Shown one piece after another: positions 11,530-22,099 of a stretch of 64,000 bases of DNA. The notes beneath the pieces were generated by a model. The model made no database searches, was not told the origin of the DNA, and was given only the letters and a program-made list of their open reading frames with translations. Numbering within the stretch: position 1 is the first letter of the stretch; each line of letters starts with the position of its first letter. The position numbers and the translations under genes are program-made. Source of the stretch: Megascapheus bottae (Eukaryota; Chordata; Mammalia; Rodentia; Geomyidae); the NCBI GenBank assembly GCA_024803745.1, contig JANJXV010000010.1, forward strand, positions 31,641,525-31,705,524. The letters are read 5' to 3'.

Positions 11530-12002
11530 CCACACTGAAGCCAGAGCAATTTTTCTAAAATGTATATTTTACATAACAGTATCCTCCTTAAAATCATTTT
11601 CCACTTATTATTTTAGAAGTTATAGAAAAGCTCCTATTAAATATAAAATGTCTTTCTTGATCTATTTATTATTAATCCCATCTTCCTTTTGACTGAAAAA
11701 GAATATTTCTGGGCACAATTAAACAGTAGGATTCTTAATTTTTTTCATACGTTTATGTGCCTACTAATGGAATCAAACTCCCTTCCATGTGCTCAGTTCC
11801 ATGAAGCTGTTGTCCTCAAAGAAGCTGTCTCAGCATCCTCATTCTGAAATATATTCTCCTCTGTCTTTTCAGTTTTCTTTCTTCTTTCTTTTAATTACCT
11901 AACAGTTCTTTTTTTAAATGTATATCTCATAAAGGACAAGGATGGATAGTTATCATTTTGTTAATAGCTCTTAATATTCAATAAATGTTTAAATGAATTA
12001 TC
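11530..12002 (+). repeat. L2 LINE 3' fragment
   Basis: The order is 'cctccttaaaatcattttcc', 'aagttatagaaaagctccta', 'atctcataaaggacaaggat', then 'caataaatgtttaaatgaat' at the end. This mirrors the L2 3' consensus (ctgcttaaaaccctccaatg, gctccttgagggcagggac, caataaatatttgttgaatg). The short open frame at 11507-11692 is a by-product. Confidence 0.65.
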
Positions 12003-12391
12003 TAAGTGTTCCGAGGAATACCAAAACCTATGAATCTTTTCTTTTCCTTTTTATTTCCCTCTGAATCTTTTCTATGTTCAAAGGAACCTTCCATTTAGAA
12101 TAGTACATTCACGTAAGTAGAGGAAAATTTAGAAAATCTTTATAGTCTACTACTGCAGGCAGGAAATAATACTATATCAGCAAACATTTTTCAATATGAT
12201 ATTATATAACCAAATATATCTTCATCTTTATATATATAGTGAATTTTTTGTCTATGTGAGGGTAAGACACAAAAGCTGCATCAAGTTAACAAAAAGTTCA
12301 GTTTTGAGCTTTGAATACTCTAATAAGTCCTTCAATTCTTGACCAACTTAGTGCTTTGAATGCCAAAGAACTTTTGATTCTCAAAAGCTGA

Positions 12392-12393
<2 letters not shown>
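12003..12393. other. Unannotated stretch, no gene seen
   Basis: AT-rich, no recognised gene or repeat. Confidence 0.4.

Positions 12394-12461
<68 letters not shown>
12394..12461. repeat. (AG)n microsatellite, about 68 bp, uninterrupted
   Basis: A pure AG run of about 34 units. It creates a spurious minus-strand open frame of alternating Ser-Leu residues (12298-12495). Confidence 0.97.
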
Positions 12462-12463
<2 letters not shown>

Positions 12464-13570
12464 TTGATATAATTGGACACAGAAAAAAACACCAATATTT
12501 TTCCTAGGATAAAGGTGGGGCTTGGAGAGAGAAATGCAGAGGACAGAAGAAACTGCTATATATGGACATGAGATGTCGACTCTCTGATTCCTCTTTAAGT
12601 GGGGTATTTTATAAATAAATGACAGAAAAGTTGGAAGTGTGAATACTCTGGAAGAGATTGTCAGAGGCCAAGCCTGGAAAGCCCATTAGAAAATCCAATG
12701 CCAGCTGAAAGTTAGTATCTGTAAAGATGGACTCTCATATATGGCTCACAGGACTTGAAACACCCCAGCAAACAGGGGTGAAAGAGAAGCCAAGAGGTTT
12801 TCTGAGTCCTTATGGAAAGCCAAAAGTACTGAAAAGGCAATGGAAGTCATAAGCATTAGAGGATGACAATGTAGGAAAGGAGACCATAAAGACCTCATAG
12901 CATTCACATTGTCATCCAAGAGGCAGGCTACATTTGGGAAAAATGCTTTCAGTAGAGATGTGCCTCCATAGGAAAAGAGAGGACCTTCCTTTTAAATAGC
13001 AGCTCTCTGTCATCTAGTATGCACAGTTCCTGTATATTTTGAAGAAGGTTCTTTATTCACCAGAGTTCTGGAGTGGGAATTGAAGTGATTTAGAAACTGT
13101 CTTGGTTGGACCATTTCCTGTGAGAGGAACAACCACTTCTTGGGGTTGTGTAGCAGATATCCAGAGCTCAGCTTTTAGAGGGAGCTGAGTCATGTGATGA
13201 AAATCCCAGAGTGAGAGTTTGGGGGAGAATTCAGATATCTCAGAGCATTTGCTTACATTGCCTTTTAGGTGATAGGAAATGTAAACTTTTCTCATTTCTC
13301 ATTTCTTCTATATAGTCTTAACCCAGTTGTAAGAAGTAATGTAAGCAAGTTTCAAAATTGGCTTATGTAGAAGCTGGAGGTAGCATAGAACAATGGGGTC
13401 CATTACCTATTTACTCTCCAACATTTAACATAAACACACACAAGTGACAAGTCCATAGCTCATTTGACTTAGGGCTCTGAGAGGTTCCAGGGGTTATACA
13501 CACTCACAGTTCTTTTTTCTCTTCTCATACATCCATCCATACATACTTAATTTATTTATTTATTTTGATT
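12462..13570. other. Unannotated stretch, no gene seen
   Basis: No recognised transposon. The 80-codon minus-strand frame at 13053-13295 has no identifiable domain. A short TTTA run lies near 13550. Confidence 0.45.
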
Positions 13571-13574
13571 TGGC

Positions 13575-13950
13575 TTATGGACATCATGAAAACTGAGAGA
13601 ACAAAAGTTTTGGAGATAAACTTTAGGTTTCAGGTGAAGAATTTTCCAGAAGCATAAAACAAGTTACCTGTTTTATCATCTGGAAAATGTGGGCAATATG
13701 CCTCTTACAGTACTTTTGTGAATATTAATAACAATTTGCATGTAAAGATAAGGAGATATAATGGAAAGGGTCAACTTCAGTTATGAATCCTAACTCTTAC
13801 ACTTACTATGTTGTATGACATTGAATAACAGAGAACTCTTGAGACTAATGCTTTTCATTTATAAAGTAGGAATAACATATGTCTTTTGACAGACTGTTTC
13901 AAAAGTTATAAGTGACTGTCACTTTGTTCAGGCCATACAAAAAGCATGGT
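13575..13950 (+). repeat. Two MIR-like fragments in tandem
   Basis: The first fragment (about 13590-13760) has 'cctgttttatcatctggaaa', matching the MIR 'cctcatctgtaaaatgggg' region. The second (about 13785-13950) has 'ctcttacacttactatgttg' and 'tttcatttataaagtaggaa', matching 'ctgccacttactagctgtg' and 'ttcctcatctgtaaaatggg'. Both are in plus orientation and diverged. Confidence 0.55.
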
Positions 13951-15430
13951 TAAATTGGATACACTGGTGTGTTTTTGATATACTGCATGCTCCAGAAGTC
14001 GTTAAGAGTAATAGTATGACAAAATAGCTCATTGAGAGTGGAATTTATCAGTTTGGGGGTAATGTCATGCAAGGAAAGGATTCTAGTCTCTAGGTTGTAG
14101 TATACATTCTAAATAAATAGAAGCATGAATAATCTCATTTTTATCACTCCAGAGATGTTCCTGTAACTCTAGGCTCTATGAGTTAGAGAATCTGATTTCC
14201 AAACAGGAAATGCTTCCCATACATGACACAACCATAGACCCATGGAAAACCCATGAGTTATTGCCAGTTGTTTCATGCTCCTTGAAGAAACTTTGGTTTT
14301 TTACTCAGTTTTTGATGAAGGAATGAGTTCAGCATCCACTGTCTCAGAAGGATTCATGATAGGGATAAAACTTTTAGAAAGGTGGTCTAGACCATTCTGC
14401 TTTTAAGTTTTCTAGAAAGGCAGAAATGCTCCTTGATGCTTGAGCAGATGAAGCAGGATGATACCCATGTTATTGCCTTGAAATTAGCAGCAATGACCAT
14501 AGCTCATCCCACTAACTCACATGAAAGCCCAAAATTATAAGGAGAAAGTGAAATGAGTAGTACAGGAAGTATCTTATAATTTAAACCATGCTATATGGTT
14601 CAAGTTTCTCACTCCAAACTAAAGTTTATTACCTATACCCTCAATCACAGGAAGTTTTGGAAGTGATAAATCTCTCAGCAGAGTATTTATATGTATATAA
14701 TACCTTGAGTCAAGGGATTGCCCCACCCAAAATCTTCATCTTAGTAGTCACCACCACTCCCAAAAGCCCCGCTCTGAAGACCAAAACTTTACTACAGGGG
14801 CTTTAACGTTCAACATCCAAATAAGAGACCTTTGGTGATGTCTTTCATTGAAATCTTGGCAAGGTGGGCTGTGTAAGCTGATGTAGACCCAGCTTTTATT
14901 AAAAGTAGTTGTTTCACTGACATCTGGGGAAGTAATAGAAAGCACCAGCTTTAGCTGCTGATTTAAGCCATGTTCTCACATCCCCACTTTAGCAGGGCTT
15001 CATTCTTTAGGAGTCTATTGGGGTTCCATTAATAATGTTGTAATGGCCACATGGTTCTTTGTATCTGTTTTCAATGGCTAGAGTTGAAGGAGGTCAGGTG
15101 TATGATTATAACCTTTAAACCTCCCACAAGGTCAACTCCTTATTGAAAGTTATAAAGCCTAACCAAGAATTATTCAGAGCACAAATAAAAGCAGAGGTGG
15201 TTAAGTCATTCAAGGGAAACATATTAAAGTCAATTACAGCACAATATGGATAGGTTTATCAGATTTCTTTCCCATGTGACAAAGAAGCAAGAAGTGGGAC
15301 TTGTCTCAAAGTGTGGACCAGGCAGGTGTAGCAGAAATACAGACACAAGTGGCAGACAATCTGAGCATTATTTCCCCGAGAGTTACAAAATTGCATCTGG
15401 ACATATTTCCTTCATTGAACTATTTATTGG
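13951..15430. other. Unannotated stretch, no gene seen
   Basis: No gene or clear repeat. Overlapping short frames at 14588-14945 and 15246-15491 lack recognisable domains. Confidence 0.45.
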
Positions 15431-15439
15431 TTTCTATAA

Positions 15440-15690
15440 ATACCCATTTAAATTAAATTCAACACATATTTATCAAATGCTATTAACTTAGATATTATTC
15501 TTGGAACTAGAGAAGTTTATAAAAAATAAAGCAAACATGAAATGAACTACATATCTTCTTCCCTCAAGGAATTCATATACTAATAAGTAGAGAAACACAC
15601 AAAATTACCAATACAATGTAGAAAGCACTATGGAGAAAGCAGAGGAGGGAACAATTCTGTGGTTCAAGGGAGGGAGATTTTACAAGTAAT
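15440..15690 (+). repeat. Ancient interspersed repeat, family not assigned
   Basis: 'aacacatatttatcaaatgc', 'tcttccctcaaggaattcat' and 'gaaagcactatggagaaagc' follow an order I recognise from an old, widespread mammalian repeat ('...gcactgttctagg... ccctcatggagcttac... gtgctatgg...'). I cannot name the family with confidence. A second example lies at about 23590-23830. Confidence 0.35.
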
Positions 15691-16610
15691 GCTGCAGGTA
15701 TAGAAGTAGCTCTTGAAGGTCCATCAGAATAACAGTAAGTGAAAGAGAGCAAAAAGCTGTCATTTTGTCAAAAACACATAGAAGCAAATGTTCTACACCT
15801 TCTAAGGCATTAAGTTCATATTTTTAAAAATCTACAGAGGCAAGAAACTATTACAGTTGTTACTTCGACCTTCATGGTCTTAGAATTAAATTTAAGTCTC
15901 CCTCTTTCTCCTTTACCTTAGAAAAAATCAAGCCTGAAAACAGATAGTCAACATGGTATTTATATTTGTGTTACAAAAACTTCTCAACAACTTCATTATA
16001 TTCTAAAAAATCAAACAACCGTTCCTCACCCCCATACCGCTATGTTCAGATACTAATCTTACTCTTTTAAAAAGTTTCCAAGGGATCTTTGCTCTAGTGA
16101 ATTTGGTATAGTCTGAAATGATGTGCTTGAGAGCTAGAAGAAGCTGTACAGATATCAGCAATAACATTCCTAGATCAAGTTCATTCTAACTATAACAAAA
16201 GACTGTAAAGACAACCATGCTTGTCTTGCTGGCCAGAGATTTCGCTTATTTCCTATTTTAATTAAGTGAATTACAAATGCTTGTTTCCTACTTTTCACCC
16301 TATGCTGGGCCCTAAAACTCATAGTACTCTAAACAATGTTTCCATGGGGATTAAGTAAACAGCTAGAGCTTTACTAGGATCTATAGCTCTCTAGAGATCT
16401 TATGACTCTCTTGAGGTATATTTTACTTGCTGCGTGCTTTTGTTCCTATGACACTTTTCTCTGAATACATACACATACATGCATACATGTATTTATAATT
16501 GATAATATATTACAGGCATATGTTTTTACAATGAATATTGATAATGCTTTGGAAATTTATATTTCACATTTCTCAAGTACCACCAAGAAAGGAGGTGTGG
16601 GATAATTTTA
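15691..16610. other. Unannotated stretch, no gene seen
   Basis: AT-rich, no recognised gene or repeat. A short TACA/CATA-rich patch lies near 16465-16490. Confidence 0.4.
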
Positions 16611-16614
16611 TAAA

Positions 16615-16740
16615 TTAAAGAGACCATAGGGATTATTTATAGATAAGGCAAATTGAAGTTGAAGGTTTCCCCAAGAATGGCTGAGAATAGAATTCAAGTG
16701 AAAGAAGCAGCCCTTCTGCCTCCCAAGCAGGGCCGCCTAC
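16615..16740 (-). repeat. MIR-like fragment, antisense
   Basis: 'ttatttatagataaggcaaa', 'aggtttccccaagaatggct' and 'gagaatagaattcaagtgaa' follow the antisense MIR order (ttttacagatgaggaaactg, ttgcccaaggtcac, gggattcgaaccca). It supplies the start of a 92-codon frame at 16653-16931 that continues into the next SINE, so that frame is not a gene. Confidence 0.5.
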
Positions 16741-16928
16741 TCTATAACACGTTCATGGAATGGGCAGCAAACCCTGTAAGGACAAGCCCATCACGATCTG
16801 GAACCAATCTGGTGACGAGCTCTGATGACTCATCATACAACTGCCCCAGAGCCACCAGAAACTCAGCAGTTGTTCCCTTGTTCTTATGTTTTGAAAGTGC
16901 TGGGCCAAATAAAAATTCACATTGGGAT

Positions 16929-17155
16929 TAAGGTGCCTGTGGCTCACACCTGTAATCCTAGTTACTCAGGAGGTGGTGAGCTGAAGACCGTGGTTCAATG
17001 CTAGCATGGGCAGGAACGTCTGTGAGACTCTTACTTTTGAATATCCACCAGAAAACTGGAAGTGGTAATGTGGTCAAAGTGGTAGAGCATAGCCTTGGAT
17101 GAAAAAGTTCAGGGACAGTGTCCAAGTTCTGAATTCAAGCCCCACGACTGACAAA
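16929..17155 (+). repeat. B1-Geo dimeric SINE
   Basis: The B1-like half, 'gtgcctgtggctcacacctg' and 'gttactcaggaggtggtgag', is followed by 'agactcttacttttgaatat'. The right half is 'aactggaagtggtaatgtgg' to 'gaattcaagccccacgactg'. It is moderately diverged. Confidence 0.8.
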
Positions 17156-17227
17156 ACTAACTAATTAACTAATTACATGGTGGGATGTATGGTGCTAGTC
17201 GTGGATCTTCCATTGGGTTGGTTTCCT

Positions 17228-17450
17228 TTGGCTTTGAACCTTGATCTTCAGATCTCAGCCTCCTGAGTAGATTACAGGCATGAGCCGGGGCACATAAGGA
17301 CCTGAAACTCTTATCTCCAGTTAACCTCTAGAAAACGGGAAGTGGGGTTTGGCTCAAGAGTAGGGTGGTAGCCTTGAGCTGAAGAGCTCAGGGACAGTGC
17401 CCAGGCCAAGTTCAAGCCCCATGACCCACAAAAAAAAAAAAAAAAAAGGA
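17228..17450 (+). repeat. B1-Geo SINE with its 5' half inverted
   Basis: The 3' part (about 17288-17430, plus strand) runs from 'gcacataaggacctgaaact' through the right half to 'ccccatgacccac', then a pure A tail of about 18. The preceding 17228-17290 is the antisense of the B1-like left half: 'ggctttgaaccttgatcttc' up to 'gattacaggcatgagccggg'. The two pieces together cover almost the whole SINE with no overlap and a loss of only about five bases between them. They meet head-on at the SINE 5' end. This is the arrangement expected from twin priming. Confidence 0.8.
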
Positions 17451-17764
17451 AAGAAAGAAATTTGAGGCTTTGTGGTTCACCAGCATACTTCACCATAATG
17501 ATTCTTATGGTTTAAAATGCTTTCTTTACTGTTTTCTTGCTCACTATCAGCGGTTTTCGGAAGGATAAAGTCTCATTTGTAGATTGACATAGTAGATAAG
17601 CCTTCTAAATGGTTTGGGAGAGAACGGAAAACAAAGAACAACTTCCCCCCTCACCCACATTTTTTATTTTTTTAATCTATGAGTTTTAGGGAAAAAATGT
17701 TAGTTCTGGCTAAAAGCTCTTGTGGTGAGACAATTTTCTTCCCAACTCAGAAATAAAAAAATTG

Positions 17765-17960
17765 TACATCTTGTTTTCCCCCCTTCCCTAGCCTATTTCA
17801 AATAAACAAATAAACCTATATACAATATATCAGATAACAAGGTATGATAATATAACAATATGAAATAACCAATGGATAGCAAAAGAGATGAGAAATAACA
17901 TAGTACATTAAGGATGACAATCACTCGTTATATGGCTCTTGTTTCTATATCCTGGAGGTT
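17765..17960 (-). mobile_element. L1 3' UTR fragment lacking its 3' end
   Basis: Antisense match to the 3' UTR seen at about 53750-53930 of the long L1: 'caaaagagatgagaaataac', 'atagtacattaaggatgaca', 'cactcgttatatggctcttg'. It begins at the 'catcttgttttccccccttc' segment. It lacks the last ~100 bp of the 3' UTR and the A tail that every other type-A copy here shows. Confidence 0.8.
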
Positions 17961-18612
17961 CTTTCATTTAGCCTCATCTTTTATGGCCTTATGTATGTAG
18001 GTTTTGCCCTAGTGTAAACCTCTGCTAGGAGAATCCAAGGTTTATACTAATTATAGCATGGAGAATTTTAACTTGAAGCAGCCTTCACTGTTTTTGCTGT
18101 TGTGTGAATGACAAGAAATGATACCATACACCAGTTTCTGCATCCACCAAACATAAACATATAATGATTGTTTTTGTGGAGTAGGGATTTACATGGCTAA
18201 AAGAGGCAATAAAGTATAACAAAATCATCATACTAAATGTGAGCTCATTATCTTAAGCACTGGTCCTCTCCAACGAGGAAAACATCAGTAGGGGATGAAC
18301 AATGAAGATGATGGAAATCATTAGAGAAAACCATTTGCTACCTCAACTACATAATACAGATAACAGTCCACCGCAGCCACATGTTCATGGACATAAAAGG
18401 GACTGGGGTGGAATGAATGCCACTACTCAAACCGAGGTAAGACAGTCTCTAGTGTGAGGTTTATATGGATATTATGTAGATTTGTAGCAGAGCATTTACA
18501 TTATAACTTGGACTTAGAAAGTGTACTTTAAAGAAAAAAGATTGTTTACTCCTTCTCAAAAGGCTTTCTGAAATTCCTTGTCTGCAAGGGTCTTGCCATT
18601 CTGTCAGTCAGC
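17961..18612. other. Unannotated stretch, no gene seen
   Basis: No gene or recognised repeat. Confidence 0.4.
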
Positions 18613-18651
18613 CAGATGACTGAACTCTTTGTTTTTTATTAAAGCATTTAT

Positions 18652-18751
18652 TTATTTATTTATTTTTCATATATTTTTATTGTAATTAATAGAAGGGTTA
18701 CATTATAATCACCAGATAGAAGGTACATTACTTCACAAACATTGATATCTT
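18652..18751 (-). mobile_element. Ultrashort L1 3' end (type A), about 95 bp plus tail
   Basis: 'tttcatatatttttattgta', 'attaatagaagggttacatt', 'atagaaggtacattacttca' are the antisense of the last ~95 bp of the L1 ending at 54060. A 13-bp duplication, 'ttaaagcatttat', lies at 18639-18651 and 18752-18764. It is nested in the chimeric retrocopy. Confidence 0.9.
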
Positions 18752-18884
18752 TTAAAGCATTTATTAACATTGATTTTTACATTATATTTCAAATGTCATG
18801 TTTAACAAACAAGTATTTAAGAAGGGAATCACTGTATACAGTCACTAGCACTTAGGTTTTAGAACATAATTAAAACTGAGCATT

Positions 18885-19036
18885 GCACTGTCCTTGGACT
18901 TTTTCTCAAGGCTCTACCTCTTGAGCCACAGCACCACTTCCAGCTTTTTTCTACGTATGTGGTACCGAGGAATTGAACCCGGGTCTTGGTGCATGCTAGG
19001 CAAGCACTCTACCACTAGACCAAACTCCCGGCCCCT
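18885..19036 (-). repeat. IDL-Geo SINE, 3' truncated, part of the chimeric insert
   Basis: Antisense IDL head and part of the Geo half: 'gcactgtccttggacttttt' to 'aaactcccggcccc'. The terminal Geo segment (the 'ctcaggccctgag' part and A tail) is missing and replaced by unrelated sequence at the left edge. Confidence 0.9.
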
Positions 19037-19053
19037 CAGATGACTGAACTCTT

Positions 19054-21148
19054 AAACCAAACTTCTCTAGCAGCTGTGAAGGTCTAAAGATAGAAAGAGT
19101 CGATAACAGAGACAGCATGGAATGAAAGGAGATGTACCAACCTGTGGTATCCTGAGTGTCCTAACACGGACATATACACAACCAGTCAGTATACAGACCT
19201 TCCCTCCACCCAAAGCGTTTGAGGCCAGGCAGAGTCCTGGAAAACAATGTTGCCATTTATTTACTTCTTTGGGGATGAACAACAATATCTTTTTTGGATT
19301 ACTTCTCATTCCTTACTCAATGGAAATGAGAGCCAGCCAATCTGCCTTCAGGTTAGATTTCCTGCTGCATAGCATGTAAATCAAGTGGGGCTGGAATTGT
19401 TTTCACTGCTCAGTGCCCTACAATCCTCCAACCAGTGCTGACACACGTGTAGAAGAAACATAGACAATCCTACATGCACCAGAATTCTATTTTGTTGGAC
19501 ACATTCCAAATTGAATATCATTGCAATGAAGCAAAGACTTGAACACGGTTCTTTCCTACCCTGATAAGGAAATCTCCTACTTAACTTCTTTCTTTCCATC
19601 TTTCCATCTCTATAAAACACTTTCTACCTTCACACCTACAGGTCATCAGAGCCTAGCCCCACTCAAAAGCCTTTCTTTATAGACATCACCATAAACAGCT
19701 CGTTCTGCTTTATCTTCACTTATGAAACAACTTTTCTATGTTGAGGAGTAGCTAATTTTTCTGTAGCAGTGTCTTGAGTTCACTATGCTCTAAACTCTGA
19801 CAAAAATGAGACCTTGTTTGATTTGTCATCCTCTCTATCTACAAAGTCAAGAAGCGTCTACATACAAAGGGTCGAAGGAAAAATAGTATTTGTGTATGAG
19901 TTATGGCAGAAGAAAAAATCATGAAAATATTCTTTGACTAGGCTTTCAAAAAAGCGAATATATTCTTTAATACTTGTTTTACCCTGGTTTATATTCTAGG
20001 TAAGAGCTTCTGGGTAAAAGTTAAAGGCATACTTCCCTAGGGAAATATGGGACAAAAACTTATAAAAATGGGATGGAGGAATAAAACAACTTTTCAAGTT
20101 AAGAAGGAAAGAAAGAAGAAAGGAAGGAAGGTCAGATTTTTTGGTAGCAATCTTAGAGTTAAAATTTACACATAATACTTCCAATCTTTTTTCATAAACC
20201 AAAAATTCACTTTTTAATAGAAACATATGGTGTGAAACTATTTCTTCCTTTCTTTTATGGAGGTTAGAAAAGTGGGGAAGGAAAGGCAATCTGGCAGTAG
20301 GTGGGGTTGGGGTGGGTGAGAAAAAAGAAGAGGAAGTGATTGTTTACAATAACTTTGAGAAACATAAACCACCACCACCACCCCCTTTTAATTTTTTTAA
20401 ATTTGGCTGTTAAAGTGCACTTTACAGCTCATCTACTTCCCACAGCAGTTATGACTTTCGATAGAAACATGTTCCCATGTTTATAGCAATTAAGTTTGTT
20501 GGTAGGTACTTAATATTCAATTCAGAGACCATGTCATAATATTAAACCACTATCTTTCATTGGAAATAATAAAAAAAGGATTGATAGAGGTAATTCATTG
20601 ATACTGAGCCCATATGAAGCAGCTTGTGCTTTTTGTCTGCTTGATATTATGCCATTGCAGAAATCAGAGCTTAGCTCCTGGGAGCTAGCTAATCAATTTT
20701 GGTTTGAATCAACAGAGCACCAGGATGCTGTTAGGAAATTCAAGGTTTTCAGTGATGTCTGAAGAGACAAACCACTGCTTGGCAGAGGACAAACACTGCT
20801 CATCACTGATGGAGAACGCAAAGTGTCCCCTGCCTTCTTTCCAGCATGGATGCATCTGTAAGGTCAGCCCTCAGTTCACTGTAAGACACCAATACGGCTA
20901 CATAATGGTATTTGAGATTATGGGCACTAGATCATTCTAGACCTTTAACAGCACTAAATGTACTGTTAGGTAGAATTGAAATTGAGGTGACCCCTACAAT
21001 TCACAACTCAGTAATACATGGCCACCAAATAATTACCTCATATCCTAGACGTGTTATAGTACTTTAGCATGGCATTGGTAAAAGGAGGTACAAAGGAAGC
21101 CGGCTAAAAATGATGGAGGATTTATGCATTCAGAGTGGTGCTAAGCAG
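19054..21148. other. Unannotated stretch, no gene seen
   Basis: No recognised transposon. A purine run of mixed GAAA and GGAA units lies at about 20100-20130. The 97-codon minus-strand frame at 19996-20289 and the overlapping frames at 19067-19379 lack recognisable domains. Confidence 0.45.
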
Positions 21149-21161
21149 CTTATTCTTTTTT

Positions 21162-21240
21162 TATTTTTATTTTTTAATATTTTTATTGTAATTAATAAAA
21201 GGGTTACATGATATTTACCAGATAGAAGGTGCATTAATTC
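21162..21240 (-). mobile_element. Ultrashort L1 3' end (type A), about 75 bp
   Basis: 'aatatttttattgtaattaa', 'taaaagggttacatgatatt', 'accagatagaaggtgcatta' are antisense to the L1 3' terminus. The flanks 'cttattctttttttat' (from 21149) and 'cttatttttttatt' (from 21241) look like an imperfect T-rich target-site duplication. Confidence 0.85.
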
Positions 21241-21418
21241 CTTATTTTTTTATTGTAACCTCACCAGATTCCCTCTAATGGGGTGAGTTCTAATTTTTTT
21301 TCAAAAAATGAACGGAAGTGAGAATTAAGGCTTACGTAGATAAAATAATTTTTGTTACTCTGAGAAAATGATGCAGCCAGGCAAGAAGCTTAATGACTTT
21401 ATTTTTCTTCTTTTCTTT

Positions 21419-21470
21419 CTTTGATTTTCTTGCTAAAGAATAATCTTTGATTTTCTTGCAAAAGAATAAT
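21419..21470. repeat. 26-bp direct tandem duplication
   Basis: The unit 'ctttgattttcttgctaaag' plus 'aataat' occurs at 21419-21444 and again at 21445-21470 with a single mismatch. It is a local duplication of unique sequence. Confidence 0.85.
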
Positions 21471-21649
21471 GACACTTATATCAAGCTGTTGTTACAAGAT
21501 ATAAATAAAATTTCTCTTGCCATATTTACATTTTCAGTTTATTCTTTCTAATTGTTTGCACCATTGTTCTTACTAATATTTCACATCCCAATTTAAACAG
21601 AATCGCCTCCAATAGGCCCCCCTGGATTACCTAAGCAATGTCTCATCAG

Positions 21650-21845
21650 TCTCCCAACCTCATATCAAAATCCGTTTATCATCTTTATAGCACCTGGCAG
21701 AATATTAAATTACCTTACTATCTTTCTTTCTGTCCACACTACAACCTTCATGACAAAAGGAATATTTCTGTTGCTTACATTCTGTAATTAGTGTCTAGCA
21801 CATACAGATGTTACTCAAAAATACTAGTTCAGTGAATGCACTAAT
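21650..21845 (+). repeat. L2 LINE 3' fragment
   Basis: 'tctgtccacactacaacctt', 'catgacaaaaggaatatttc', 'gtgtctagcacatacagatg' and 'tagttcagtgaatgcac' follow the L2 3' end order (ctgtgagctccttgag, gggcagggact, gcctagcacagtgcc, tgttgaatgaatga). Confidence 0.55.
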
Positions 21846-21865
21846 TAAGATTTGGCATTTATAAC

Positions 21866-22086
21866 TTCCTTTTTTGTTTTTGCCAGTCCTGAGGCTTGAA
21901 CTCTTGGGGCCTGGGCATAGTCCCTGAGCTTTCTCAAAGCGCTAGTGTACTACTGCTTTACCACTTGTGCTACAGCACCACTTCTGGTTTTTATCTATGT
22001 ATGTGGTACCTAGTAATCCAACCCAGCAACCCAGGCTAGGGGCTTCGTGCATGCCAGGCCAGTCTCTACCACTAGGCTCCTAGCCC
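21866..22086 (-). repeat. IDL-Geo SINE, antisense, with small insertions
   Basis: It starts 'tgccagtcctgaggcttgaa' after a T run and ends 'ctaccactaggctcctagcc'. A perfect 13-bp duplication, 'tggcatttataac', lies at 21853-21865 and 22087-22099. It is longer than other copies because of small internal insertions, including a local repeat around 'aacccagcaacccaggctag'. Confidence 0.9.
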
Positions 22087-22099
22087 TGGCATTTATAAC

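Larger units (their letters stand above)
18613..19053 (-). mobile_element. Chimeric retrocopy: IDL head joined to an AATAAA-bearing 3' end
   Basis: A perfect 17-bp direct repeat, 'cagatgactgaactctt', lies at 18613-18629 and 19037-19053. On the minus strand the insert starts with the IDL-Geo head (19036 down to about 18885), truncated within the right half. It then runs about 130 bp through sequence unrelated to the SINE and ends 'aataaatgctttaataaaaa' next to the left duplication. A short L1 fragment with its own duplication was inserted later (18652-18751). The insert therefore looks like one retrotransposed chimeric RNA with a polyadenylation signal. Confidence 0.75.

Noticed and set aside
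12298..12495. Ser-Leu repeat open frames over AG arrays (also near 54337 and 54929-55315)
   Set aside because: They are translations of dinucleotide microsatellites and not coding sequence.
16653..16931. 92-codon open frame
   Set aside because: It begins in a MIR-like fragment and ends at the start of a B1-Geo SINE, so it is a by-product of repeats.
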